Below are positions 25,596 through 34,296 of a DNA stretch of 64,000 nucleotides, piece by piece. The notes under the pieces are model-generated. The model saw only the letters and a program-made list of their open reading frames with translations, searched no databases and was not told the DNA's origin. Where the stretch lies: positions 124,001 to 188,000 of the forward strand of contig JBIQMS010000002.1 in assembly GCA_044463125.1 (NCBI GenBank), written 5' to 3'. The DNA is from CAYMZZ01 sp044463125 (GTDB lineage Bacteria; Bacteroidota; Bacteroidia; Chitinophagales; Chitinophagaceae). The position numbers and the translations under genes are program-made. Within the stretch, counting starts at the first letter, position 1. The number at the start of each line of letters is the position of its first letter.

Positions 25596-27101
25596 GTGTT
25601 CCGCAAGTTAGATAAGCTTATCATCAAAGCCTTTATCGGCCCCTTTATCGCCACTTTCTTCATTACCCTGCTGGTGCTGGTGATGCAGTTTTTCTGGCTG
25701 TATATCGACGACTTTGTGGGTAAGGGACTGGGTGCTGATATGATTCTTCGCTTTATCTGGTACCAGAGCGCGGTACTTATTCCGCTGGCGCTGCCCCTCG
25801 CGATATTGCTTTCCTCACTCATGACCTTTGGCAACCTCGGCGAAACCTTTGAGCTGGTAGCCATCAAATCATCGGGTATATCGCTGTTGCGCTTTATGCG
25901 GCCTTTGTTTATCATCACCGTATTCATCAGCGCGGGCGCCTTCCTTTTTTCCAATTATGTAATTCCCGTGGCCTGGCTCAAATCGCGCACCATGCTGGGC
26001 GATATTGTACACGCCAAACCGGCTTTTGACCTGAAAGAAGGTGTTTTTTACGACAAGATCGGCGGATTTGTGATCAAGATCGGGAAAAAGGAAGCCAACG
26101 ACAGCGTGATCCGCGATGTGATTATCTATGAACAAAGCAATTCCATCCAGGATAATTTCATCGCGGCCAATAGTGGCATCATGCGGGTAACGCCGGATAA
26201 ACGTTTTCTCGAGTTCAACCTTTTCGATGGCTGGTATTACCAGGAGCGCGGCGAGAATAATTATTATACCGCCACCGATAAAACGGATTATGTACGCCTG
26301 GGCTTTAAGGAATATACCAAGCAGTTCGATCTGAGTTCCTTCCAGATCAATTTCTCTTCCGACTCCGGACGTGGCAACCATGAGCGGGTATATAGTATGC
26401 GGCAACTGGAAACGGCCATAGATTCCCTGGCTAAAGAAGTGAAAAGAGTAAAGGGGCTTTCATACGAAAATACCTATGCGGGACTTTCTTTTCACAAAAT
26501 GCTCGATAGCCTGCCGCCGCCCCATATGTTGAAAACAATAACGAAGAAGGATTCCATTCCCTGGCGGAAAAAGCAGCGATCCGATAGCATCTTCGCGGCA
26601 GCCACCCGTTTTGATCAATTAATACCCGATTCAGCGCGAAGTGCGGTATTTCAGCGGGCCAAAACGGTGGCGAACTCTATCCTCGCATCCATGAACACCA
26701 CGGCCACGCTTTTATATGATAAGGAGCGATCGTTGCGAAGACATAAGAATGAATGGCACCGCAAAATTGTGTTATCGGCTGCCTGTATTATGCTTTTCCT
26801 GATTGGCGCGCCGTTGGGTTCCATCATCCGCAAAGGTGGATTGGGTACACCACTGATTATGGCCATCGCTTTCTTTATGGTATTTTATTTTGCCACTACC
26901 ATGGGCGAGAAAATGTCGAAGGAAGGAACACTTACGCCTTTAACGGGCATGTGGCTGGCAGGATTCATATTAGTACCCATCGGCATATTTCTTACCTATA
27001 AAGCCATGCGCGACTCGCAACTCTTCAATAAGGAATGGTATTTGCGCACAGCCAAGAAATTGCGGAGTGCGCTGCAGACTTTACCTTTCATACGTAGGTA
27101 A
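25596..27101 (+). CDS. LptF/LptG-family lipopolysaccharide export permease
   Basis: A 501-residue inner-membrane permease with a GTG start giving FRKLDKLIIKAFIGPF, the usual N-terminus. Three N-terminal helices (about 13-120) are followed by a large periplasmic region (about 125-385, with a low-homology insert around 270-350) and three C-terminal helices (FLIGAPLGSIIRKGG, then two more). LptF and LptG with LptB extract LPS from the inner membrane. Only one such permease is present here, without lptB or lptG neighbours, so F or G cannot be decided. Confidence 0.9.
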   Translation: MFRKLDKLIIKAFIGPFIATFFITLLVLVMQFFWLYIDDFVGKGLGADMILRFIWYQSAVLIPLALPLAILLSSLMTFGNLGETFELVAIKSSGISLLRFMRPLFIITVFISAGAFLFSNYVIPVAWLKSRTMLGDIVHAKPAFDLKEGVFYDKIGGFVIKIGKKEANDSVIRDVIIYEQSNSIQDNFIAANSGIMRVTPDKRFLEFNLFDGWYYQERGENNYYTATDKTDYVRLGFKEYTKQFDLSSFQINFSSDSGRGNHERVYSMRQLETAIDSLAKEVKRVKGLSYENTYAGLSFHKMLDSLPPPHMLKTITKKDSIPWRKKQRSDSIFAAATRFDQLIPDSARSAVFQRAKTVANSILASMNTTATLLYDKERSLRRHKNEWHRKIVLSAACIMLFLIGAPLGSIIRKGGLGTPLIMAIAFFMVFYFATTMGEKMSKEGTLTPLTGMWLAGFILVPIGIFLTYKAMRDSQLFNKEWYLRTAKKLRSALQTLPFIRR

Positions 27102-27160
27102 ACCAATAGGAATGCGGTAACTTTAGCGCGATTGGATTGTTTAATGCTAAAACGGTAATT

Positions 27161-27901
27161 ATGGAATTCAGGAAAACAAACCGAAGAACTTTTTTAACCG
27201 ATACAGGCAAAACCGCGCTGGGAGTGGGATTGGGATTAACGGCTTTGGCCAGCGCCTGCAATAACGCGGATAGCGTGAAAACAGCAGCCGGCAGTATGGG
27301 TTTTACGCAGCAGCCACTCCCTTATGGCTATGATGCCCTGGAGAAAGCTATTGACGCGCTCACCATGGAGCTGCACTATAGCAAACATGCGGCGGGCTAC
27401 GCCAGCAACCTGGCCTCCGCGGCAAAGGAAGAGAATGTGGATACCAGCCAGCCGCTGGAGCAGGTGTTGGCGCAGATATCAAAGTATTCTACGAAAATGC
27501 GCAATAACGGTGGTGGGCACTACAACCACGAATTATTCTGGCAGTCGATGTCGCCCAATGGTGGCGGCGAACCTACCGGCCCATTGCTGGAAGCCATCAA
27601 CAGCTCCTTTAATTCCTTCGAAGCTTTCAAAAACGAAATGGCAGAAGCTGGCAAGGGCCGCTTCGGCAGTGGCTGGGCCTGGCTTTACCTGGATGCCGAT
27701 AAAAAACTACGCATTGGCTCTACCCCCAACCAGGACAATCCCCTGATGGATATCAGCGAAATAAAAGGACAACCCATCCTCGGCCTCGATGTGTGGGAAC
27801 ATGCCTATTACCTGCGCTATCAAAACAAAAGAGCCGACTATATCAACGCCTGGTGGCAAGTGGTGGATTGGAAGAAAGTGGGAGAGAGAATGATTGGATA
27901 A
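27161..27901 (+). CDS. Exported Fe/Mn superoxide dismutase lipoprotein
   Basis: A 246-residue protein starting at the ATG at 27161. NRRTFLTDT is a twin-arginine motif, followed by a hydrophobic stretch and a lipobox ending at Cys33 (LASAC). The mature part is a full Fe/Mn-SOD: MELHYSKHAAGYA and NHELFWQSM supply His ligands, and DVWEHAYYLRYQNKRADY supplies Asp and His. A Tat route fits a metal-loaded enzyme, anchored outside the cytoplasm. TAACTTTA at 27118-27125 is a near -7 element. Fe versus Mn cannot be read with confidence. Confidence 0.9.
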   Translation: MEFRKTNRRTFLTDTGKTALGVGLGLTALASACNNADSVKTAAGSMGFTQQPLPYGYDALEKAIDALTMELHYSKHAAGYASNLASAAKEENVDTSQPLEQVLAQISKYSTKMRNNGGGHYNHELFWQSMSPNGGGEPTGPLLEAINSSFNSFEAFKNEMAEAGKGRFGSGWAWLYLDADKKLRIGSTPNQDNPLMDISEIKGQPILGLDVWEHAYYLRYQNKRADYINAWWQVVDWKKVGERMIG

Positions 27902-28402
27902 TTTGATTATTCGGCCATTTGGTAAGGTTTAAGGTTTAGGGTTTAGGGTTGAAAGTTTAGGGTATAAGGTTTAGAGATGGTTTGAAGGATGGGAATTTAA
28001 ATTTGGTTTGAGAAATAAATCTGCGCCAATCTGCGGCAAAAATCTGCGCCAATCTGCGGGAACTGCTTCTACACTTTAAACCTGTTCAAAGTTCGGTAGT
28101 GATTTCCCGCAGATAAGCGCAGATTTATCCGCAGATGAGCGCAGATAAGTGATTAATGTAGAAAGTGTCAATTTTTTTGGGACGTGAAAAGAGAGTAGGG
28201 AGTAGAGAGTAGAGAGTAGGGAGTTGGAAGTAGGTTTCCTTTCATTTTATTAAACCTTAAACCCTAAACCTTAAACCCTAAACTTTCAACCCTAAACCCC
28301 CAACCCTAAACCCCCAACCTTCAACCTTAAACCTTAACCCCACAACTTTAAACCCCAAAACGTAATACGTACAACGTACAACGTAAAACGTAAAACGCCC
28401 TC
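27902..28402. repeat. Nested repeat: TTTAGGG arms around ATCTGCG dyad copy 3
   Basis: TTTAAGG/TTTAGGG units (27925-27980) face TTAAACC/CTAAACC units (28247-28350). Inside is the ATCTGCG dyad: left arm 28017-28062, centre with CTTTAAACCTGTTCAAAGTTC, right arm 28103-28147. The conserved tail (GTGTCAATTTTTTTGGGAC) follows, then GAGTAGR heptads (28193-28235). ACGTnnT units (28358-28398) end just before the CDF start codon. No gene is seen. Confidence 0.75.
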
Positions 28403-29392
28403 ATGCTCGCTTCCCAACAAAACCTCCGCGTTCAAAAGTGGATTGCTGCTTTATCGGTGGTTTTGCTGGCCGTAAAAGTTTTCGCTTATTATCGAACGGG
28501 TTCAGTCTCCATTCTTACCGATGCACTGGAAAGCATTGTGAATGTGGCGGCGGGTTTTATCGGGTTATACAGTTTGTATGTAGCCGCCAAACCGCGCGAT
28601 GAGGATCATCCTTATGGGCATGGCAAGGCCGAATTTTTATCGGCCGCGGTGGAGGGAACACTGATTGCAGTTGCCGGTGCTCTCATCATTTACAAAGCGG
28701 TGGAATCCCTGCTCTATCCCCAACCCATACATCAATTGAACCAGGGACTGCTGTTGGTAGCGGCGGCCGGATTAATCAATGGCGCGGCCGGCTATTACTG
28801 TCTGCGCATCGGTCGCAAAAACCATTCGCTGGCTTTGCAGGCCAGTGGCAAGCATTTGCTAAGCGATACCGTTAGTACCCTCGCCATCGTGGTAGGGCTG
28901 GTATTACTTTACCTGACAGGTTGGGCCTGGATCGATGCCGTGGTTGCCCTGCTCTTTGGTGGATGGATACTGATAACCGCCTGGGGAATCCTGCGCAGAT
29001 CCATTGCAGGTATTATGGATGAAGCCGACGTGAAACTATTGAACCAATTGGTAGAACTGCTCAATGCCTCGCGGCAGATCAATTGGGTGGATCTGCACAA
29101 CCTGCGGGTGATCCGGTATGGCGCGGTATTGCATATTGATTGCCACCTCACCGTTCCCTGGTATATGAATGTGCACGAAGCCCATCGCGAAATTGATCGG
29201 CTTACCGCCATCGTTCGTGAACAGTTTGGCGAATCCGTGGAGTTCTTTGTGCATTCCGATGGATGCCTGCCATTTCAGTGCAGTATATGCAGCAAAATGG
29301 ATTGTACGGAGCGAAAGCATAACTTTGAGCAAAAGATAAACTGGACGCTGAAAAATATTGTGAGCAATAAAAAGCACGGCGCCAAACAATAA
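28403..29392 (+). CDS. Cation diffusion facilitator (CDF) family transporter
   Basis: A 329-residue transporter. Six membrane helices occupy about 10-205, with DALESIVNVAAG, HPYGHGKAEFL and HLLSDTVSTLAIVVG carrying the metal-site acids and histidines of the family. The cytoplasmic domain (about 208-290) ends in a cysteine-rich tail, GCLPFQCSICSKMDCTERKH, that could bind metal. The substrate is probably Zn(II), Fe(II) or another divalent ion. It is followed after 11 bp by osmC, so the two are likely cotranscribed. Confidence 0.9.
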   Translation: MLASQQNLRVQKWIAALSVVLLAVKVFAYYRTGSVSILTDALESIVNVAAGFIGLYSLYVAAKPRDEDHPYGHGKAEFLSAAVEGTLIAVAGALIIYKAVESLLYPQPIHQLNQGLLLVAAAGLINGAAGYYCLRIGRKNHSLALQASGKHLLSDTVSTLAIVVGLVLLYLTGWAWIDAVVALLFGGWILITAWGILRRSIAGIMDEADVKLLNQLVELLNASRQINWVDLHNLRVIRYGAVLHIDCHLTVPWYMNVHEAHREIDRLTAIVREQFGESVEFFVHSDGCLPFQCSICSKMDCTERKHNFEQKINWTLKNIVSNKKHGAKQ

Positions 29393-29403
29393 AGGAGCAT
29401 TAC

Positions 29404-29799
29404 ATGAAGACGACTACCATTTGGAAACATGAACACGCTTTTGAAAGCCACCTCGCGGATAATGTATTTCATATAGATGGCAATCGCAAGGAGGGACCCA
29501 ATCCCAAAGCCCTTTTACTTTCGGCCATTGCCGCCTGTTCGGGTATTGATGTAGTGGATATCCTGCAGAAAATGCGCGTGGAATTCAGCGATTTTGTGAT
29601 CGATGTGGAATCGGAACAAACCGAAGAGCATCCGCGGGTATTCAAGGATATTCATATCCTTTATAAAATTAAGACCGACTCTTCCCAGGAAGATAAAGTA
29701 CGCAAGGCCATTGACCTTTCTTTGGAGAAATATTGTGGGGTTTCGGCCATGTTGCGCAAAAATTCGCCCATTTTCTATAAATTGGAGATTACAGCCTGA
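29404..29799 (+). CDS. OsmC-family peroxide-reducing protein
   Basis: A 131-residue OsmC/Ohr-fold protein. A cysteine in AIAACSGIDVVDIL and another in LEKYCGVSAML are at the positions of the redox pair, and EGPNPKALLLSAI is typical. Members reduce organic peroxides or handle polysulfides. It sits between the CDF transporter and the Rrf2 regulator, 4 bp before the latter, in a stretch leading to sulfur assimilation genes. Confidence 0.88.
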   Translation: MKTTTIWKHEHAFESHLADNVFHIDGNRKEGPNPKALLLSAIAACSGIDVVDILQKMRVEFSDFVIDVESEQTEEHPRVFKDIHILYKIKTDSSQEDKVRKAIDLSLEKYCGVSAMLRKNSPIFYKLEITA

Positions 29800-29803
29800 T
29801 GAC

Positions 29804-30214
29804 ATGCTATCCAAAAAATCGCAATACGCATTCAAGGCGCTGAGCTATCTCAGCGCCAAATACAACGAAGGCCCGGTGCTTATTTCTGAAATAGCCCGGA
29901 AGAAAAAGATACCGTTAAAGTTTTTGGAAAATATCCTGCTTGAACTCAAGAAAGCAGAAATACTGGATAGCAAAAAAGGAAAGGGCGGTGGCTATTTCCT
30001 AAAGAAAAAACCCGAGCAGATAAAAGTGGCCACTATTATACGCCTGGTCAATGGCCCCATCGCCATGTTACCATGTGTAAGTCTCTATTTCTACGAGCGT
30101 TGTAAGAATTGCAACGAAAAGCACTGTGCCCTGCACGACATGATGATTGAAGTGCGCGATGCCACCCTCTCCATCGTGGAAAATCGCACCCTCGCCGACC
30201 TTATGGATGAGTAA
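29804..30214 (+). CDS. Rrf2-family transcriptional regulator
   Basis: A 136-residue regulator taken from MLSKKSQYAFKALSYLSAKYNEG; the frame is open upstream, but that overlaps osmC. It has a winged helix-turn-helix (SEIARKKKIPLKFLENILLELKKAEIL) and a cysteine group (C in LPCVSLYFYERC, then KNCNEKHC), as in Rrf2 proteins that sense Fe-S clusters, NO or cysteine status. Its position before peroxiredoxin and cysteine synthesis genes, with two matching palindromes nearby, suggests a CymR-like role. Confidence 0.88.
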   Translation: MLSKKSQYAFKALSYLSAKYNEGPVLISEIARKKKIPLKFLENILLELKKAEILDSKKGKGGGYFLKKKPEQIKVATIIRLVNGPIAMLPCVSLYFYERCKNCNEKHCALHDMMIEVRDATLSIVENRTLADLMDE

Positions 30215-30259
30215 AAATCTGACAACCCGCAACAACTGTTAGTGCATATTTCAAATTAA

Positions 30260-30303
30260 TTAGTCCACCAAGTTGGTGGGCTAATGATTTCATCCTATTT
30301 TTG
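30260..30303 (+). promoter_or_regulatory. Promoter and palindromic operator for the peroxiredoxin-cysH unit
   Basis: A 25-bp palindrome at 30260-30284 reads TTAGTCCACCAA then GTTGGTGGGCTAA. It contains a TTG (30273-30275) that is followed after 20 nt by TATTTTTG (30296-30303), a perfect -7 element. An operator over the -33 element implies repression. It matches the cysD site at 31677-31701. Confidence 0.65.
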
Positions 30304-30322
30304 AACCCTAAACGTTACAATT

Positions 30323-30958
30323 ATGGCATTACGTCTTGGTGATGTTGCGCCCAATTTTAAGGCGCAGACATCTGTTGGAGAAATTGATTTTTACGAATAC
30401 CTGGGCAATGGCTGGGGTATTCTGTTTTCGCATCCGGCCGACTATACCCCCGTATGTACTACGGAACTGGGTCGCACGGCATTGTTGGGTGAAGAGTTTG
30501 CAAAGCGCAATACAAAAGTGCTGGCGGTAAGTGTGGACCCCCTCGATAAGCACGAAGGCTGGATCAAGGATATCAACGAAACCCAGCATACCACGGTTAA
30601 TTTTCCGATCATCGCTGATCCCGAGCGCCAGGTAGCTACTTTGTATGATATGATCCATCCCAATGCCAGCGCAACGGCTACGGTGCGTTCGCTGTTTATT
30701 ATTGGTCCGGATAAAACAATCAAGCTGATCATCACTTATCCCGCTTCCACCGGAAGAAATTTTGTGGAAGTATTGCGCGTGCTCGACTCACTACAGCTCA
30801 CCGCTGATTACAGTGTAGCCACACCGGCCGACTGGAAAGCCGGTGAAGACGTGATAGTGGTGCCTGCCGTAAGCACCGAAGACGCTATCAAGAAATTCCC
30901 CAAAGGTGTGAAAGTGGTAAAACCCTATCTGCGTTATACCCCGCAGCCCAATCTTTAA
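30323..30958 (+). CDS. Peroxiredoxin, 1-Cys (Prx6-like) class
   Basis: A 211-residue thiol peroxidase with the catalytic motif HPADYTPVCTTELGR and a C-terminal domain (WKAGEDVIVVPAVSTEDAIKKFPKG) of the Prx6 group; no second conserved cysteine is evident. It reduces hydrogen peroxide and organic peroxides in the cytoplasm. It precedes cysH by 2 bp, so the two share a transcript, linking peroxide defence with sulfur reduction. Confidence 0.93.
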   Translation: MALRLGDVAPNFKAQTSVGEIDFYEYLGNGWGILFSHPADYTPVCTTELGRTALLGEEFAKRNTKVLAVSVDPLDKHEGWIKDINETQHTTVNFPIIADPERQVATLYDMIHPNASATATVRSLFIIGPDKTIKLIITYPASTGRNFVEVLRVLDSLQLTADYSVATPADWKAGEDVIVVPAVSTEDAIKKFPKGVKVVKPYLRYTPQPNL

Positions 30959-30960
30959 GG

Positions 30961-31662
30961 ATGTTGAATCAAGTGACCATCGACCAAATTTCTTCGCTTC
31001 CGCTGGCTGAAGCCTTGCGCGAAGTTTGCCGTCATTATGCGGCGGGAGAAGTGGTGTTTTCCAGCTCGTTGGGGCAGGAAGATCAGGTGCTCACGGATGC
31101 CATATTCCGAAACAACCTGCCCGTGCGCGTGTTCACGATCGACACGGGCAGATTGTTCAATGAAACCTATGAGTTGCTGGAAAGAACAACAGCCCGCTAC
31201 AAGAAGCCGATTGAACTCTATTTTCCGCCCTTCGATAAGGTAGAGGAATTTGTGCGCGAAAAGGGCATCAATGGTTTTTATGAATCGGTGGAGAACCGGA
31301 AAGCCTGTTGCCATATCCGGAAGATCATCCCACTAAACCGCGCCCTCGAGGGAGCAAAGGTTTGGATTACCGGCTTACGCGCTGAACAATCGGATAACCG
31401 GCGCGATATGCCGATGATTGAGTGGATGGAAGACCGGCAACTGTACAAGTTCAACCCGCTGATCAACTGGTCGTACGAGGAAATGCTGGCCCATATCGAG
31501 GCCAACAATGTGCCCTATAACCGGTTGCACGACCAGGGCTTCATCAGCATCGGCTGTGCGCCCTGTACCCGTGCTATTGAGCCCGGTGAGGACGCGAGAG
31601 CCGGTCGCTGGTGGTGGGAGAGTTCGCAGAAAGAATGTGGCTTACATGCGGTGAAGCAATAA
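30961..31662 (+). CDS. cysH: Adenylylsulfate (APS)-type reductase CysH
   Basis: A 233-residue thioredoxin-dependent reductase. The paired cysteines KACCHIRK and GCAPCTRAIEPGED are ligands of a 4Fe-4S cluster, which marks the APS-using rather than the PAPS-using branch, and the catalytic cysteine is in KECGLH. It converts APS to sulfite and AMP. No APS kinase gene or domain is seen nearby, which agrees with direct APS reduction. Confidence 0.93.
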   Translation: MLNQVTIDQISSLPLAEALREVCRHYAAGEVVFSSSLGQEDQVLTDAIFRNNLPVRVFTIDTGRLFNETYELLERTTARYKKPIELYFPPFDKVEEFVREKGINGFYESVENRKACCHIRKIIPLNRALEGAKVWITGLRAEQSDNRRDMPMIEWMEDRQLYKFNPLINWSYEEMLAHIEANNVPYNRLHDQGFISIGCAPCTRAIEPGEDARAGRWWWESSQKECGLHAVKQ

Positions 31663-31676
31663 ATTTTTTTACCTAA

Positions 31677-31701
31677 TTAGTCTATCAGTTTGATAGACAT
31701 T
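31677..31701 (+). promoter_or_regulatory. Palindromic operator before cysD
   Basis: TTAGTCTATCAG followed by TTTGATAGACATT is a palindrome (GTCTATCA/TGATAGAC) that aligns base for base over 25 positions with the site before the peroxiredoxin gene. It ends 19 nt before the cysD ATG. Confidence 0.6.
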
Positions 31702-31720
31702 AATGGCAGAATAATACCAT

Positions 31721-32629
31721 ATGTCCAACTATCATCTCGATTACCTGGCCCAACTGGAAGCGGAGAGTATCCATATTCTTCGCGAGGTAGCGGCACAGTT
31801 TGAAAAGCCGGCCCTGCTTTTTAGTGGCGGAAAGGATTCCATTACATTGGTGCACCTGGCCCGCAAGGCATTTGCGCCGGGACGCATTCCTTTTCCGCTG
31901 GTGCATATCGATACAGGTCACAATTTTCCGGAAGCCCTTGCTTTTCGCGACAAGCTGGCCGAAGAAGTGAAAGCCACACTTGTGGTACGCAAGGTGGAAG
32001 ATACCATCCGCCAGCGCAGCCTTACGGAGCCCAAAGGAAAATTTGCCAGCCGCAACTGGCTGCAGACCTATACCCTGCTCGATACCATTGAAGAATTTTC
32101 TTTTGACGCCTGTATAGGCGGCGCCCGCCGCGACGAGGAGAAGGCGCGGGCCAAAGAAAGAATTTTTTCGGTGCGGGATGAGTTTGGTCAGTGGAATCCA
32201 AAGCTGCAGCGTCCTGAACTCTGGAATATCTACAATGGCCGTATTCACAAAGGCGAGAATGTGCGGGTATTCCCCATCAGCAACTGGACGGAGCTCGATA
32301 TCTGGAATTATATCAAGCGCGAAAACATAGAACTGCCTTCCATCTATTTTGCCCATGAACGTGAGGTGTTGTTGCACGAAGGGCAACTGGTGGCCGTATC
32401 CGAATTCGTGCAACTGGAAGAAACAGATGTGGTAGAGCGCCGCAAAGTGCGCTACCGCACCGTAGGCGATATGACCTGCACCGCCGCCGTGGAATCGCAG
32501 GCCGCCACTCTCGATGATGTTATCAACGAAATAATAGCCACCCGCATAAGCGAAAGAGGAGAAACGAGAATTGATGACCGGGTAACGGAAGCGGCGATGG
32601 AAGACAGGAAGAAGAATGGATACTTTTAG
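31721..32629 (+). CDS. cysD: Sulfate adenylyltransferase subunit 2
   Basis: A 302-residue PP-loop ATP pyrophosphatase-type subunit with LLFSGGKDSITLVHLA near residue 32, GGARRDEEKARAKERIF in the middle and GDMTCTAAVESQA near the C-terminus. With CysN it makes APS from sulfate and ATP. It is separated from cysN by a 418-bp repeat region instead of being adjacent as usual. The stop codon touches a TTTAGGG repeat. Confidence 0.96.
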   Translation: MSNYHLDYLAQLEAESIHILREVAAQFEKPALLFSGGKDSITLVHLARKAFAPGRIPFPLVHIDTGHNFPEALAFRDKLAEEVKATLVVRKVEDTIRQRSLTEPKGKFASRNWLQTYTLLDTIEEFSFDACIGGARRDEEKARAKERIFSVRDEFGQWNPKLQRPELWNIYNGRIHKGENVRVFPISNWTELDIWNYIKRENIELPSIYFAHEREVLLHEGQLVAVSEFVQLEETDVVERRKVRYRTVGDMTCTAAVESQAATLDDVINEIIATRISERGETRIDDRVTEAAMEDRKKNGYF

Positions 32630-33047
32630 GAGTTTAGGGTTTAGAGTTTAAGGTTTAAAGTTGTAAGTAGTAAGTAGGGAGTAGGGAGTGGGAAGTAGGA
32701 TGATAGGATAGTAGGATAATAGGATAGTAGAATAGTGGGATAATAGGGAGATGTTTGAATAGAATGTGGAGATCGGCGAGTGGATTGAGAAAAAAAATCA
32801 GCGAAAATCTGCGTCAAAAATCTGCGAAAATCTGCGGGAAATGCTTCCGGGTTCGCAGCTTCTTCAAAATGCAAGAGAGTTTTCCCGCAGATTTTCGCAG
32901 ATTTTTCCGCAGATGAACGCAGATAAATGACTACTGTAAAAGGTGTAAGATTTTTTAGGAACTGACAACAACAACAACAAAACCTTAAACCTTAAACTCT
33001 CAACCCTAAACAAATCAACAAATCAACGAATAAACAAATTTTCAAAA
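32630..33047. repeat. Repeat region with ATCTGCG dyad copy 4 between cysD and cysN
   Basis: TTTAGGG-type units (32632-32660), AAGTAGG units (32662-32698) and GATAGTAG-like 8-bp units (32700-32745) come first. The ATCTGCG dyad follows (left arm 32797-32840, centre, right arm 32881-32927) with its conserved tail to 32966. Complementary TTAAACC units (32985-33010) and ATCAACAA-like units lead to cysN. No gene is present. Confidence 0.75.
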
Positions 33048-34289
33048 ATGGACTTGCTTCGCTTCATAACCGCCGGCAGCGTAGATGATGGAAAAAGTAC
33101 CCTCATCGGGCGTTTGCTTTACGATAGTAAAAATATATTGGTCGATCAACTGGAGGCTTTGGAAAAGCAAACCCGTAATAAGGCCGCCGGTCCCATCGAC
33201 CTGGCCTTGCTGACGGATGGATTGCGCGCAGAACGCGAGCAGGGCATCACTATCGACGTGGCCTATCGCTATTTCTCTACCCCCAAACGAAAGTTTATCA
33301 TCGCCGATGCGCCAGGTCATGTGCAGTACACACGCAATATGATCACCGGCGCTTCCAATGCCAGCCTGATCATTATCCTGGTTGATGCCCGCCAGGGTGT
33401 GGTAGAGCAAACCCGTCGCCACAGCATTATCGCTTCCCTGCTGCGCATACCGCATGTAGTGGTGGCCATCAATAAAATGGATTTGGTGGATTATGCGCAG
33501 GATGTTTACAACAACATCGTGATCGATTATGCCGAAGTGGCCCGTCAATTGGGGTTGAAGAATGTGACCTATATCCCCATCAGCGCCCTCAATGGCGATA
33601 ATATCGTGGATCGGTCCGAAAAGCTGAACTGGTTTGAAGGTACACCCCTGCTCGAATTTCTGGAACAGGTGCCGGTGGATAGCCAGATCAACCTGGAGGA
33701 ACCCCGCTTCCAGGTGCAGTTTGTAATTCGTCCCCAAACCGATGACCTGCACGATTACCGCGGCTATGCCGGTAAGGTAATCAGTGGCGTGTATCGTGTT
33801 GGCGACAAAGTAAAAATCTGGCCGGCTGGCATTGAAACCGAGATCAGCTCGCTGGAACTGGGTGGTGAAGCGGTGGAAGAAGTGTTCGCGCCCCAGTCGG
33901 TCGTGATGCAATTGAAAGACGATATTGATATCAGCCGTGGCGACAGCATTGTTCCCGCCGACAGGGAACCTGTGGTTACCAATGAAGTGGAGGCGCTGGT
34001 TTGCTGGCTCGACGAGAAACCACTGATTCCGGGTAATAAGTATCTGCTGCAGCACAATAGCCGACAGATTCGCGCCATTGTAAAGCAAATCGAGTATAAG
34101 CTCGACGTGAACAGCTTGCTGCAACAGCCCGTGGAAGGACAGGTGAAGCTGAATGAGGTGGTGAAAGCCACAATCAAAATCGCTCAGCCGCTCGTTTATG
34201 ATCCCTTCCAAAAACTCCAGGCCAATGGCAGCGCTATCCTGATTGATGAAACCAGCAACAGCACCGTGGGAGCGGTGTTGCTACAATAA
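33048..34289 (+). CDS. cysN: Sulfate adenylyltransferase subunit 1 (GTPase)
   Basis: A 413-residue EF-Tu-like GTPase with AGSVDDGKSTLIGRL (G1), DAPGHVQYTRNM (G3) and NKMDLVDY (G4), followed by two barrel domains. It couples GTP hydrolysis to APS formation by CysD. There is no fused APS kinase (CysC) domain, as the length shows. It is followed after 7 bp by the uroporphyrinogen methyltransferase gene. Confidence 0.96.
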   Translation: MDLLRFITAGSVDDGKSTLIGRLLYDSKNILVDQLEALEKQTRNKAAGPIDLALLTDGLRAEREQGITIDVAYRYFSTPKRKFIIADAPGHVQYTRNMITGASNASLIIILVDARQGVVEQTRRHSIIASLLRIPHVVVAINKMDLVDYAQDVYNNIVIDYAEVARQLGLKNVTYIPISALNGDNIVDRSEKLNWFEGTPLLEFLEQVPVDSQINLEEPRFQVQFVIRPQTDDLHDYRGYAGKVISGVYRVGDKVKIWPAGIETEISSLELGGEAVEEVFAPQSVVMQLKDDIDISRGDSIVPADREPVVTNEVEALVCWLDEKPLIPGNKYLLQHNSRQIRAIVKQIEYKLDVNSLLQQPVEGQVKLNEVVKATIKIAQPLVYDPFQKLQANGSAILIDETSNSTVGAVLLQ

Positions 34290-34296
34290 ACGCAAT

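Noticed and set aside
33042..34211. 389-codon open frame on the minus strand opposite cysN
   Set aside because: It is the antisense of a clearly conserved gene, with no recognisable motifs; an effect of codon bias.
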